Assembly (NCBI RefSeq): GCF_900108295.1
Contig: NZ_FNWK01000001.1
Coordinates: forward strand, 1,612,001-1,676,000
From: Sphingopyxis sp. YR583
Lineage (GTDB): Bacteria; Pseudomonadota; Alphaproteobacteria; Sphingomonadales; Sphingomonadaceae
Direction of reading: 5' to 3'
DNA: 64,000 bases
Shown here: piece by piece, positions 8,680-18,529 of the stretch
Layout of the letters: each line of letters starts with the position of its first letter
How positions within the stretch are numbered: position 1 is the stretch's first letter
Made by a program: the position numbers and the translations under genes
Notes under the pieces: model-generated
The model's database searches: none
The model's input: the letters and a program-made list of their open reading frames with translations, nothing else
What the model was told of the DNA's origin: nothing

Positions 8680-11600
8680 GTGACTGAGGGGGGATCTTCG
8701 AACTTTGCCTTTCTAGAGGCCTCTGACGATCGCCTATTTCGTCTTGCGACGCTCGCTGAGCGCTATGTTTTCGATGACGCCCCGGCGGCGCTCACAAAGC
8801 TTCGATCGTTCGCAGAAATGATTGCGAAAGAAATCGCGGCAACACATGCGCTGTTGCCTTTCGGGCAGCCCTCGCTGGACGATATACTCTCGCAATTGCG
8901 CCGACGTTCTATTCTGCCCCAGCAAGTCGGGGACATTTTTCATCTTCTCCGAAGGCAAGGCAACAAAGCAGTCCATGAAGATGTGGGTACGCCCAGCGAT
9001 GCCCTCGCGGCGCTGAAGCTGGCGCGCAATCTCGCCATCTGGTTCCATCAGGCTTACAATAATCAGCCGGGCTTTCGGGCGGGGCCGTTTGTGCCGCCTG
9101 CCTCCTCTCTAGCCGTTTCCGAAGAATTGAGAATCGAGCTTGCCGACTTGCGCGCGCAGGTGCGTGCGAGCCTTGATGCCGAGGCTGAGGCGCGCCTGGC
9201 AGCGAACGATGCGGAAACGGCGAGGCGCGAGGCATTGGAAAATGCCGATCAGCGCGAGAAGGAGCGCATCTTCTGGGAAGCATATGCTGCGGAAACCGAA
9301 GCGAAGGCGGCCGCGGCCGAGCAAGAACTCGCGATCATTCAGAAACAGGCAGAGGCGGAAGCACCAGCACAACTCGACTTGCTCGCGTCAATGGCGGCGA
9401 CGGCAGCCGATGCCATCGAACTCGACGAGAAATCGACGCGGGTTCTGATCGACGAGCAGCTTCGCAACGCCGGCTGGGAGGCCGACAGTGCAGTGATGCG
9501 ATACGCCAATGGCGTCCGGCCGGAATTCGGTCGCAACATGGCGATTGCCGAATGGCCGACGACCAGTGGTCCTGTCGATTATGCCCTTTTCGTGGATGGC
9601 GCCTGTATCGGCGTGATCGAGGCAAAGCGAGGCGCGACTGATGTTCCGGGCAGGTTGGGTCAGGCCCAGCGCTACGCCCGCGATATTGTGTTGGATATCG
9701 ACGCTCTGCCGGCGGGCGGCCCCTGGGTCGATGGCGACCAACGTTTTCGCATACCCTTCATGTTCGCGACGAACGGGCGGCCCTATGTAAAACAGCTCGC
9801 GGTGAAATCGGGGATCTGGTTCTGGAATGCGCGAACGACAGAAACACCGCGTGCACTAGCCGAATGGTTTTCTCCCCGCGATCTCATCGAGCGGCTTGAG
9901 CAAGAAGTCGGCGAGCCGATCGCCTCCGTGGCCGAGCGCGAAGTCGGCGTTTCCGGGTTGCGGCCGTATCAGGCGCAGGCGGTCGCGGCGGTCACCGAAG
10001 CGATCGACGGAGGACAGCGTGCCATCCTGCTGGCAATGGCGACCGGCACTGGCAAAACGCGCCTTGCGATCGCGCTGATGTACGAACTCCTTCGCGCGAA
10101 GCGCTTCCGGCGCATCCTTTTCCTCGTCGATCGCAATGCGCTCGGCCGCCAAACGCTCGACGCGATGTCGACGACGGATACGTCGGGTTTCCTGAAGTTC
10201 GACCAGGTCTTTCCGGTCGCGGATCTGGCGACGAAATTTCCCGAAGCGACGACCCGTGTGCAGGTCGCGACCGTGCAAGCGATGGTTCGTCGCCTGTTCG
10301 ACGAGATTGACGGCGAGCGGGCCACGCCCGGCACCTACGACCTGATTATCGTTGACGAGGCCCACCGCGGCTACACGCTCGATGCCGAATTGCGCGAGGA
10401 CGATCTGGAGTTTCGCAGCCTCGACGATTATCTGTCGGCCTATCGCCGCGTGCTCGATTATTTCGATGCCACGACGGTGGCGCTGACCGCGACTCCGGCG
10501 CTGCACACGCGCGAGATTTTCGGCCGGCCGGTCTTTTCCTATGGCTATAGACAGGCCGTCATCGATGGCTATCTGATCGACCACCGTCCACCGCGGCGTA
10601 TCACCACCGCGCTTAGCCAGACCGGCATCGTCTTTGAACAGGGCGAGGAAGTGTCGATCATCGATCCCCGGACCGGGCAGCTCGACCTGTTTAACCTGGA
10701 GGATCAGGTCGATTTCGAGGTCGCCGACTTCAATCGCAAGGTCTACACCGAACCGTTCAATAAGGCCGTGGCGCAAGCGGTCGCGGCCGAGTGCCCGCCC
10801 GACCAGCCGGGCAAGACCTTGCTCTTCGCCGCGCGCGACGACCACGCCGACATTCTCGTCAAGGCGCTGCGCGAGGCGCTCGAAGAGGAATATGGACCGC
10901 AGCCGCACGACATGGTCCAGAAGATTACGGGAAGCATCGACAAGCCGCTCGATGCGATCAAGGCTTTCAAGAACGACCCGCGGCCCAAATATGTCGTGAC
11001 GGTCGACTTGCTCACCACCGGCATCGACGTGCCGGCGATCACCAACCTGGCCTTTGTCCGCCGCGTCAACAGCCGCATTTTGTACGATCAGATGATCGGC
11101 CGCGCGACCCGCCGCTGCGACGAAATCGGCAAGGACTATTTTCGCATCTTCGACGCCGTCGATATTTATGCGAATTTGCAGGACTTCACCGACATGCGGC
11201 CGGTCGTCGTCGATCCCGCGCTGAGCTTCGCGGATCTGGTCCGCGACCTCAAGCGCGCGCCGACCGACGCGGATCGCGCAATCGTCCGCGACCAGATCGT
11301 TGTCAAACTGCGCCAGCGGTTGAAGCGGCTGAACGACGACCAGCGCGAGGCGATGGCAGAGGTGCTGGGCGACCTGTCCGAATTGCCCGACCGGCTGAAG
11401 GACGCCCCGCCCGCCGAAACGATCGCGCTGTTCCGCCAGCACCCATCGCTCGCCGCGCTGCTCGACACGCCCGACCGGCGCAAGGGCGACGGGATCTACC
11501 TGTCCGAACATGACGACGAGCTGATCTCGATCGATGACGATTATGGCGAGAAAGCGTCGCCCGCCGACTATATCTCCGGGTTCGAGGCGTTCATCCGGGC

Positions 11601-12069
11601 GAATATGAACGCGGTGCCGGCACTGATCGCGGCGACGCAGCGTCCGCGCGACCTGACCCGCGCCGAGCTCAAGGAGATCGCACTGCTTCTGGATGCTGAA
11701 GGATATTCGGAGGCACGTCTGCGCCGCGCCTATGGCACCGCACGCAACGCCGATATCGCGGCGCATATCATCGGCTTCGTCCGCCAGGCGGCGCTCGGCG
11801 ATCCGCTCGTTCCCTATGAGACGCGCGTCGAGAATGGTGTGCAGGCGATCCTCGCGGGCCGCGACTGGACGCAGGGCCAGCGCCGCTGGCTGCAACGCAT
11901 CGGCCGCGCGCTGAAGGATCAGCCGGTCGGCGACGCGGCGCTATTATCCGATCCGCTGTTCGCCCAGAATGGCGGCTTCCCCGTGATCGACAAGGAATTC
12001 GATCACAAACTTGGCGAGGTGCTGATGGACCTGAACGCCGCGATCTGGGATAGCGGCGCCGCCGCATAA
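8680..12069 (+). CDS. hsdR: Type I restriction endonuclease, R (translocase/nuclease) subunit
   Basis: 1129 aa, normal for HsdR. Residues 1-130 resemble the DUF4145 helical domain found at the N-terminus of many HsdR proteins (RRQGNKAVHED near 91). A coiled coil at about 145-230 follows. The PD-(D/E)xK nuclease region contains the GVIEAKRG motif near 312. The SF2 helicase motor has Walker A ATGTGKT near 455, motif II DEAHRG near 558, and TATP for motif III. The enzyme translocates DNA and cuts far from the unmethylated site in complex with HsdM and HsdS. The start is GTG 8680 (MTEGGSSNFAFL), matching the family opening SNFAFL. It is followed by hsdM after 11 bp and heads a five-gene operon. 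Confidence 0.95.
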   Translation: MTEGGSSNFAFLEASDDRLFRLATLAERYVFDDAPAALTKLRSFAEMIAKEIAATHALLPFGQPSLDDILSQLRRRSILPQQVGDIFHLLRRQGNKAVHEDVGTPSDALAALKLARNLAIWFHQAYNNQPGFRAGPFVPPASSLAVSEELRIELADLRAQVRASLDAEAEARLAANDAETARREALENADQREKERIFWEAYAAETEAKAAAAEQELAIIQKQAEAEAPAQLDLLASMAATAADAIELDEKSTRVLIDEQLRNAGWEADSAVMRYANGVRPEFGRNMAIAEWPTTSGPVDYALFVDGACIGVIEAKRGATDVPGRLGQAQRYARDIVLDIDALPAGGPWVDGDQRFRIPFMFATNGRPYVKQLAVKSGIWFWNARTTETPRALAEWFSPRDLIERLEQEVGEPIASVAEREVGVSGLRPYQAQAVAAVTEAIDGGQRAILLAMATGTGKTRLAIALMYELLRAKRFRRILFLVDRNALGRQTLDAMSTTDTSGFLKFDQVFPVADLATKFPEATTRVQVATVQAMVRRLFDEIDGERATPGTYDLIIVDEAHRGYTLDAELREDDLEFRSLDDYLSAYRRVLDYFDATTVALTATPALHTREIFGRPVFSYGYRQAVIDGYLIDHRPPRRITTALSQTGIVFEQGEEVSIIDPRTGQLDLFNLEDQVDFEVADFNRKVYTEPFNKAVAQAVAAECPPDQPGKTLLFAARDDHADILVKALREALEEEYGPQPHDMVQKITGSIDKPLDAIKAFKNDPRPKYVVTVDLLTTGIDVPAITNLAFVRRVNSRILYDQMIGRATRRCDEIGKDYFRIFDAVDIYANLQDFTDMRPVVVDPALSFADLVRDLKRAPTDADRAIVRDQIVVKLRQRLKRLNDDQREAMAEVLGDLSELPDRLKDAPPAETIALFRQHPSLAALLDTPDRRKGDGIYLSEHDDELISIDDDYGEKASPADYISGFEAFIRANMNAVPALIAATQRPRDLTRAELKEIALLLDAEGYSEARLRRAYGTARNADIAAHIIGFVRQAALGDPLVPYETRVENGVQAILAGRDWTQGQRRWLQRIGRALKDQPVGDAALLSDPLFAQNGGFPVIDKEFDHKLGEVLMDLNAAIWDSGAAA

Positions 12070-12080
12070 GGAGTGACAAG

Positions 12081-13562
12081 TTGAATCCCGCCAGCGATCT
12101 CGTGAACAAGCTGTGGCGCCTGTGCGCGCTGCTGCGCAAGGACGGCATCACCTATCAGCAATATGTCACCGAACTGACCTATCTGCTGTTCCTAAAAATG
12201 GCGTCCGAACAGAAGGACGAGGGCCGGATTCCGGAGCAATATCGCTGGCGCGCGATTACTGCCGCGAACGAGGCGGAGGTGCTGCAACGCTATCGCCAGG
12301 CGCTGGTCGATCTCGGCAATCCCGACAAGGTCAGCGACCGTTCGGTGGTCGCCATTTTCCAGAACGCGACGACCGTCGTCCGCGAACCCGCCACGCTGCG
12401 CAAGCTGATCGACGCGATCGACGGCCTCCACTGGTTCAGCGACGAGCGCGATGCATTCGGCGACGCCTATGAAGGCCTGCTCCAGAAGATGGCGGAGGAG
12501 ACCAAGCGCGGCGCCGGGCAATATTTCACCCCGCGCGTGCTGATCGACGTGATGGTCAATCTGATGCAGCCGCAGCCGGGCGAAGTGATCCAGGACCCGG
12601 CGGCGGGCACCGGTGGCTTCCTGATCGCCGCAGATCGCCACATGCGCGACGCCACCGACGATTATTTCGCACTCTCGCCCGCGCAGCAGAAGTTCCAGCT
12701 AGGCCAGGCGATCCGCGGCATCGAGAATGTGCCCGACACCTTCCGTCTGCTGCTGATGAACCTGCACCTGCACAAGATCGACCCGGACCATCTTGACCTC
12801 GGTGACACGCTTTCACCCAAGGGCAGCGGCACGCAGTTCAAAAATGCCGGCCTGATCCTGACCAACCCGCCCTTCGGCCCGGCGGGCGGGCCGCCGACGC
12901 GCGACGACCTCACCATCACCGACCGCGTATCTTCCTATCAGCTACCGTTCGTCGAGCACGTTATCCGCGCGCTGCGGCTGGGCGGGCGCGCGGCGGTGGT
13001 GGTTCCGGATAACGTCCTGTTCGACGAAGGGCGCGGCAAGGCGCTGCGGCAACGGCTGATGAGCTGGTGCAACCTCCACACCATCCTGCGCCTGCCAACC
13101 GGCATCTTCTATGCGCAGGGCGTGAAGACCAACGTGCTGTTCTTCACCCGCGCCGATGACGAAGCGCCGACGAAGGATGCCACCGAAGCGGTGTGGATTT
13201 ACGACATGCGATCGGGCGCGCCCGCCTATGGCAAGACCAACCCGATCCGCCCGGACGATTTCTCCGAGTTCGTGAAGGCGTTCGGCGACGATCCGCTGGG
13301 GCGCGCCAACCGCACCGACACGGGCGAGGAAGGCCGCTTCCGCCGCTTCACCCGCGATGAGATCGCCGCGCGCGGCGAAAATCTGGACATTCACTGGCTG
13401 AAGGCTACCAGCGACGAGGCCGAGGACGGACTGGAAACCCCTGAGGACATCGCCGCTGCGATCGAGGGCCATCTGAAACTGGCGCTGGAGGAAATCGGCG
13501 CGCTGGTGACGGATCTGGGGGGGGAAGCAAATGCGTCAGAATTGGCGGAGGCGGCGGAGTGA
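12081..13562 (+). CDS. hsdM: Type I restriction-modification DNA adenine methyltransferase, M subunit
   Basis: 493 aa. The N-terminal helical HsdM_N domain (NKLWRLCALLRKDGITYQQYVTELTYLLFLKM) precedes the methylase fold. The SAM-binding motif DPAAGTGGF lies near 172 and the catalytic NPPFG motif near 261, which indicates N6-adenine methylation. The start is TTG 12081, well placed 7-8 bp after AAGGAG. The stop overlaps the GTG start of hsdS by 4 bp. A run of eight Gs at 13517-13524, near codon 480, is a possible slippage point. A +1 change there would read without a stop into hsdS. Confidence 0.95.
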   Translation: MNPASDLVNKLWRLCALLRKDGITYQQYVTELTYLLFLKMASEQKDEGRIPEQYRWRAITAANEAEVLQRYRQALVDLGNPDKVSDRSVVAIFQNATTVVREPATLRKLIDAIDGLHWFSDERDAFGDAYEGLLQKMAEETKRGAGQYFTPRVLIDVMVNLMQPQPGEVIQDPAAGTGGFLIAADRHMRDATDDYFALSPAQQKFQLGQAIRGIENVPDTFRLLLMNLHLHKIDPDHLDLGDTLSPKGSGTQFKNAGLILTNPPFGPAGGPPTRDDLTITDRVSSYQLPFVEHVIRALRLGGRAAVVVPDNVLFDEGRGKALRQRLMSWCNLHTILRLPTGIFYAQGVKTNVLFFTRADDEAPTKDATEAVWIYDMRSGAPAYGKTNPIRPDDFSEFVKAFGDDPLGRANRTDTGEEGRFRRFTRDEIAARGENLDIHWLKATSDEAEDGLETPEDIAAAIEGHLKLALEEIGALVTDLGGEANASELAEAAE

Positions 13563-14935
13563 CGCTGCCGGAGGGGTGGAGCGCCCCGCTAATTGGTGAC
13601 CTGACCGAGGTGGTCACCAAGGGAACGACGCCAACATCGTTAGGCTTTAGTTACGTAGATTTTGGGACGCGCTTCGTAAAAGCGGAAAGCCTTAGGCACC
13701 GGCGGATCGAGCACCAATTGTGCTCAGCTATCGAAGACGACGCGCATGAGGCGCTGCGTCGATCTCAGCTGCGCGAAGGGGATGTTTTATTCACAATCGC
13801 AGGCACCTTGGGTCGCGTAGCGCTTGTTCGCGATACTGACGTGCCAGCAAATACCAATCAAGCAGTTGCAATACTTCGGCCATATGCGCAATGTGATTCC
13901 GAATATCTCAGCCGGTATTTAGAGGCAGTCGCGCAGTCGAGCGTTGTCTCTACAGGGGGGCGAGGAACTGGTCTGCAGAATCTCAATCTCGCTCAAGTTT
14001 CCGCGATCAAAGTCGCATTTCCACCACTCTCCGAACAGCGCCGCATCGTTACGAAGCTGAACGCGCTGACCGCCCGCCTCGCTCGCGCGCGGACGGAACT
14101 GGATCGGGTGACGGTGCTGGCGGACCATCTGCGGCGTGGCATCCTCACCCGTGCTTTTTCCGGAAAGCTGACCTCGGACTGGCGCGCCGAACATGGGCGC
14201 GGCGATGCCGAGTGGCCGGTGCGCGCGCTAAGCGACATCGCTGAAGTGCAAGGCGGCATCCAGGTCGGCAAGAAGCGCCCAAAGGGCGCTGTCCTTATAG
14301 ACACCCCGTATCTCCGCGTGGCGAATGTTCAGCGAGGATGGTTGAAGCTCGAAGAGGTCAAGACATTGGGGGTTACGGCCGAAGAGCGTGCGCGCCTCTT
14401 GCTCAGCGATGGCGACATATTGATGAATGAGGGCGGCGATCGGGACAAGCTAGGCCGAGGCTGGGTTTGGCGAAACGAAGTGGCCGACTGCATTCACCAG
14501 AACCACGTTTTCCGCATCCGCCTCAACGACGATCAGTTCCCGCCAGAGTTTGTGTCGCATTACGCGAACGAGTTCGGCCAACCGTATTTCTTCGATCAAG
14601 GGACACAGACGACCAATCTTGCTTCGATCAGCAAGCGGCGCGTCATGGCGCTTCCTGTGCCAGTCCCTGACGCAGATGAGGCGACCGAAATCGTCCGGCG
14701 GATCGATGCCGCCTTCGCCCGAGCCGACCGGATGGAGGCTGAAGCTGCCCGTGCCCGCGCGCTGATCGACCGGCTCGAGGCGGCAATCCTCGCCAAGGCG
14801 TTCCGCGGCGAACTGGTGCCGCAGGACCCCGATGACGAACCCGCCAGCGTCCTGCTCGATCGCATCCGCGCCGAGCGCGCCGCCGCGCCCAAACCGAAGC
14901 GTGGGCGGCAGGCGAAACGGGACATTGGGGGGTGA
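13559..14935 (+). CDS. hsdS: Type I restriction-modification specificity subunit
   Basis: 458 aa with the classic two-target-recognition-domain layout. TRD1 spans about 1-155. A conserved central helix follows (PLSEQRRIVTKLNALTARL through HLRRGILTRAFSGKL). TRD2 spans about 215-380, and a second helical repeat ends in LEAAILAKAFRGELVPQD. The protein sets the bipartite DNA site recognised by the HsdRMS complex. GTG 13559 overlaps the hsdM stop (GTGA). The TRDs are lower in GC than the helices, as is usual because TRDs are exchanged between strains. The target sequence cannot be predicted from the window. Confidence 0.95.
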   Translation: MTLPEGWSAPLIGDLTEVVTKGTTPTSLGFSYVDFGTRFVKAESLRHRRIEHQLCSAIEDDAHEALRRSQLREGDVLFTIAGTLGRVALVRDTDVPANTNQAVAILRPYAQCDSEYLSRYLEAVAQSSVVSTGGRGTGLQNLNLAQVSAIKVAFPPLSEQRRIVTKLNALTARLARARTELDRVTVLADHLRRGILTRAFSGKLTSDWRAEHGRGDAEWPVRALSDIAEVQGGIQVGKKRPKGAVLIDTPYLRVANVQRGWLKLEEVKTLGVTAEERARLLLSDGDILMNEGGDRDKLGRGWVWRNEVADCIHQNHVFRIRLNDDQFPPEFVSHYANEFGQPYFFDQGTQTTNLASISKRRVMALPVPVPDADEATEIVRRIDAAFARADRMEAEAARARALIDRLEAAILAKAFRGELVPQDPDDEPASVLLDRIRAERAAAPKPKRGRQAKRDIGG

Positions 14936-14936
14936 C

Positions 14937-17255
14937 GTGAACGAAGCAGGGTTTCGCGCCTGGCTGGAGGCGAATTACGGGGCAAACACGGTTGCGACCA
15001 AACTGTCCGAGGCTCGGCAACTGGCGAAGGCCTATGGCGATCTGGATATACTTTACGACGAAGATGGGCTGGCTTCGGTGATGGAAAGCCTGCGTTATTC
15101 GGCTGCAGACAAGGCCGAGAACCGCCCCAATCCGTCCAAAGTCCCGCTCACGAGTGATCTATATCGCGATCTCAGCAACCTGCGGACGACCGTCAATTAC
15201 TACAGAAACTACCGCGAGGGAGGAACCCGGGTCGAGTCCGGCGGAGGTGGCGTGATGACCGACGACGAAATCCTGCAACGATTTAGCGGGAAATCAGGCT
15301 TCAGGGAGTGGTGCGCAGGCTGGTCATCGCCCGACCGTGCTGCATTCTTCCGCGTGGCGCGTGCGCTGCACGACGCGGGTGTCGACTGGTATCATGTCAA
15401 CCTCGACAGGCAGGTTCGCTGTGGCCGAAAAAAGCAGAATGCCCTCGACGCCAATGAGGTCTTCATGGTCCTATCGACCATCAAAGGAAGCTGCTGGGTC
15501 CGCAAATCGGCCGACCGGACAGCGCTTGGGCTTCCCGAGGTCGGCGTTTCGCTTTCCCAATTTGCCGATGCCATCGAAGCGCACCCTGAATCACTGGACC
15601 GGTTTGTCAGCGGCACAGGGTACTGGCCCGACGAGTTGTCGCCTGATTCAGCGACGGCAGACGAAGACAGCGGTGCTGGCCTATCGGCTCCGACGGTCTC
15701 GCAGCCGACAAACCTGATCTTGTATGGCCCCCCTGGCACCGGCAAAACCTATGCGACCGCCGCAGAAGCCGTCAGGCTGTGCGGCGAAGCTGTTCCGGAC
15801 GATCGCGATCAGTTGATGCAGCTCTATCGGTCGCTACACCAGAAAGGGCGAATTGGATTCGTCACCTTTCACCAGAATTTCAGTTATGAGGATTTCGTCG
15901 AGGGATTGCGCCCGGTCACGTCGGCGCAAGGCGATGACCCCAACCAAAGTGCGGGTTTCAGCCTCCAGCCCCAGGATGGCATCTTCAAACTGATCGCCGA
16001 TCTTGCCGCAAGCAACCGGGGAAAGGCAGTCGGCGACGCCCCCGCGATCGATCGCAGCCGGAAGATCTTCAAAATGTCGCTCGGGCGCAGTTGGGCATCC
16101 GAGGATGACGCGATTTATCAGGACGCAATCCGCGGCGGCTACGTCGTGCTGGGCTGGGGCGGCGAGGTGGATTGGTCGGACCCACGCTATGACGCGTGGG
16201 AGGCGATCAAGGAACGCTGGAGGCAAGACCATCCCGACGCGAGCGGCAACGATCCCAACATGTCGCAGATGTATACGTTCCGTATCGGCATGCAGATCGG
16301 CTCGCTGGTCGTAATCTCGGACGGCAACCGCAAGTTTCGCGCCATTGGTGAGATTACCGGCGCCTATCAGTTCGTGCCGGGCCCCAACGGCGAGTATAAC
16401 CATCGCCGCCCCGTGCGCTGGCTGTGGCACAGCGAGGAAAGCCTGCCACGCGAACTGATTTACGACAAGGAGTTGAGCCAGGTTTCGGCCTACCAGATGA
16501 ACAGTCGGCACGTAAACTGGGACGGGCTGGAACAGATTGTGGCCGGCGGGGACGATGCGAATGCTCGCGGGGCACCGGAATCGTTCGTGCTGATCATCGA
16601 CGAGATCAATCGAGCCAATATCTCGAAGGTGTTCGGCGAGTTGATCACGCTCATCGAAACAGACAAGCGCCTCGGCATGCTCAACGCGCTCACCGTCCGT
16701 TTGCCCTATTCTAAACAGGAATTCGGCGTCCCGGCGAACCTCCATATCATCGGTACGATGAATACCGCCGACCGCTCGATCGCGCTCCTCGATACGGCGC
16801 TGCGGCGCCGCTTCGACTTCCGCGAACTGGCGCCCGATGCTGGAGAGCTTCCTGAAAAGGTGGGCGGCATCCCACTCCGCCGCGTGCTGGAGGTCATTAA
16901 CGACCGCATCGAATATCTTATCGACCGTGAGCACCGCATCGGCCACGCCTTTTTTCTGGGCCGGGGCGGACGTGATCGCGAAGCCATAGATGCGACAATG
17001 CGCAACAAGGTCATTCCTCTGCTTCAGGAATATTTCTTCGAGGACTGGTCGCGCGTTGCGTCTGTGCTTGGCGAAAAGCCCCGCAGGGGTGGCGCCTTCC
17101 TCTTATGCCGCGAACTAAGCGATCCCACGGGAAGCGATGGCGAGAAGCGCGAAAGCTGGAGCGTGCTGCGCCGCTTCGCTGATGACGCCTATGACCGGCT
17201 GATCGGCAAGGCATCGGTCGCACCTGATGCAGTGACCGAAGAGGGCGCCGAATGA
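14937..17255 (+). CDS. mcrB: McrB-like GTP-dependent AAA+ motor with inserted EVE/PUA-like domain
   Basis: About 772 aa from GTG 14937, one base after the hsdS stop. Earlier in-frame starts lie inside hsdS and are disfavoured. The N-terminal 250 residues probably recognise DNA. The AAA+ core has Walker A GPPGTGKT at 264-271, a conserved FHQNFSYEDFVEGLRP block near 312, Walker B FVLIIDEINRAN near 552, the McrB signature GTMNTADRS near 608, and LRRRFDF. Between the FHQNFSYEDF block and Walker B, at about 371-540, sits an insertion (KIFKMSLGR...GGYVVLGWGGEVDW...YTFRIGMQIGSLVVI) resembling EVE/PUA-like modified-base readers. McrBC cleaves DNA carrying modified cytosines. The gene overlaps mcrC by ATGA. 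Confidence 0.9.
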   Translation: MNEAGFRAWLEANYGANTVATKLSEARQLAKAYGDLDILYDEDGLASVMESLRYSAADKAENRPNPSKVPLTSDLYRDLSNLRTTVNYYRNYREGGTRVESGGGGVMTDDEILQRFSGKSGFREWCAGWSSPDRAAFFRVARALHDAGVDWYHVNLDRQVRCGRKKQNALDANEVFMVLSTIKGSCWVRKSADRTALGLPEVGVSLSQFADAIEAHPESLDRFVSGTGYWPDELSPDSATADEDSGAGLSAPTVSQPTNLILYGPPGTGKTYATAAEAVRLCGEAVPDDRDQLMQLYRSLHQKGRIGFVTFHQNFSYEDFVEGLRPVTSAQGDDPNQSAGFSLQPQDGIFKLIADLAASNRGKAVGDAPAIDRSRKIFKMSLGRSWASEDDAIYQDAIRGGYVVLGWGGEVDWSDPRYDAWEAIKERWRQDHPDASGNDPNMSQMYTFRIGMQIGSLVVISDGNRKFRAIGEITGAYQFVPGPNGEYNHRRPVRWLWHSEESLPRELIYDKELSQVSAYQMNSRHVNWDGLEQIVAGGDDANARGAPESFVLIIDEINRANISKVFGELITLIETDKRLGMLNALTVRLPYSKQEFGVPANLHIIGTMNTADRSIALLDTALRRRFDFRELAPDAGELPEKVGGIPLRRVLEVINDRIEYLIDREHRIGHAFFLGRGGRDREAIDATMRNKVIPLLQEYFFEDWSRVASVLGEKPRRGGAFLLCRELSDPTGSDGEKRESWSVLRRFADDAYDRLIGKASVAPDAVTEEGAE

Positions 17256-18529
17256 CCCATCGCACGGTCCACGAATGGGGCTGTGTCTCGGTGGGTGACG
17301 ACGGTTTTACTCGTAGTCAGGCCGATGCTCTCTTGGCGACCGCTCGTGCGCATCGCCTCGGCGGCACCGATGGCACCGACATATTGTGCGATCATCATCG
17401 GCATTTGCGAGCCCGCCAGATGGTCGGCGTCATCGCGGCGCGTGGCGCCAGCCTAGAAATCCTGCCCAAGGTTGACCCGGCTATTTCTGACGACGCCCCG
17501 TCGACCGTCCGCGGCCGGTTGATGCATATGCTCAATGTTGCAGTGGGGCTCGATATTTCGGCCGGCGAGGCGTCGGCGATGTCCCATCGTGCCGACAGCC
17601 TGCTCGACCTGTTCATCACATTGTTCGCCGATCGGTTGCTTTCGGAAGTTCGTCGCGGGTTGCCGCGGCAATATAAGCATGTTGAGGACGACCTGTTGGC
17701 GCTCCGCGGACGCTTGGACATCATACGGCAGTTCACGGTTCATGCCGTCCGCCCTGATCGTCTCGCTTGCCGGTTCGACGCATTGTCGGTCGACATACCT
17801 CTGATGCAGATCATGAAGGCGTGCGTGCTATTTGTTTCTCGGCACACGCAATCAATGGCGACGCAGCGTAAACTCGCCGAACTTCGTTTTTTGCTCGACG
17901 AGGTGCGAACAATCACGCCGAGCGCGCTGCCGTGGAAACGGGTTCGCATCGACCGGGCGAGCCGGCGGTGGAGTTCCTTGCTGGAACTCGCGCGGTTGCT
18001 CCTTGGCCAGCGTTGGCAGGAGACCCATGCCGCAAGTCATGAACCCGAAGGCATTTCAGTGCTCTTTCCCATGAACGATCTGTTCGAAGCCTATGTGGCT
18101 GTCCAGCTCCGCCGGGCTCTCGCCGATAGTGGGCTGGATGTCGTGACGCAGGGCGGCCTTCGCTATTGCCTTGGTCCATGGCGGGAAGGCGAGGATACGG
18201 TCGGGACCAGCTTTTCAACCCGGCCCGACATATTGGTACGACGCGGCAGCGAGGTCGAAATTATCCTAGATACCAAGTGGAAGAACCTGACCAACGGTGT
18301 GAGCCAGGCCGATGTCTATCAGATGATGGCCTATGCTCGGATTTACCATTCGCCTCGTCTTGTTCTTCTGTACCCCGCCGTACCGGGCGCAAACGGCCGA
18401 GAAGTTGAGATGCATGGACTCGCAAGTGGTCGCGAACGGTTGGAGATTGCAACCGTGGCGGTCGACGGTAGCGAGGCTGAATTGCGCGAGGAGCTGAGGC
18501 ACCTGATATTTCCTCGCATGCACGCCTGA
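17252..18529 (+). CDS. mcrC: McrC-like nuclease subunit of a modification-dependent restriction system
   Basis: 425 aa, normal for the McrBC 5-methylcytosine restriction component family. The N-terminal part is the McrB-contact domain, with the HRLGGTDGTDILCDHHRHLRA segment. The C-terminal PD-(D/E)xK nuclease core shows RPDILVRRG followed by EIILDTKWK, giving D...DxK. It activates McrB GTPase and cuts between two modified sites. The start overlaps mcrB by 4 bp. It is the last gene of the hsdRMS-mcrBC operon. The weak T-run hairpin near 18690 and the convergent recombinase operon lie downstream. Confidence 0.93.
   Translation: MTHRTVHEWGCVSVGDDGFTRSQADALLATARAHRLGGTDGTDILCDHHRHLRARQMVGVIAARGASLEILPKVDPAISDDAPSTVRGRLMHMLNVAVGLDISAGEASAMSHRADSLLDLFITLFADRLLSEVRRGLPRQYKHVEDDLLALRGRLDIIRQFTVHAVRPDRLACRFDALSVDIPLMQIMKACVLFVSRHTQSMATQRKLAELRFLLDEVRTITPSALPWKRVRIDRASRRWSSLLELARLLLGQRWQETHAASHEPEGISVLFPMNDLFEAYVAVQLRRALADSGLDVVTQGGLRYCLGPWREGEDTVGTSFSTRPDILVRRGSEVEIILDTKWKNLTNGVSQADVYQMMAYARIYHSPRLVLLYPAVPGANGREVEMHGLASGRERLEIATVAVDGSEAELREELRHLIFPRMHA

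Noticed and set aside
9856..11895. 679-codon open frame on the minus strand inside hsdR
   Set aside because: Antisense shadow of a clear HsdR helicase; GC-rich codon bias produces long open antisense frames and the product has no recognisable domain.
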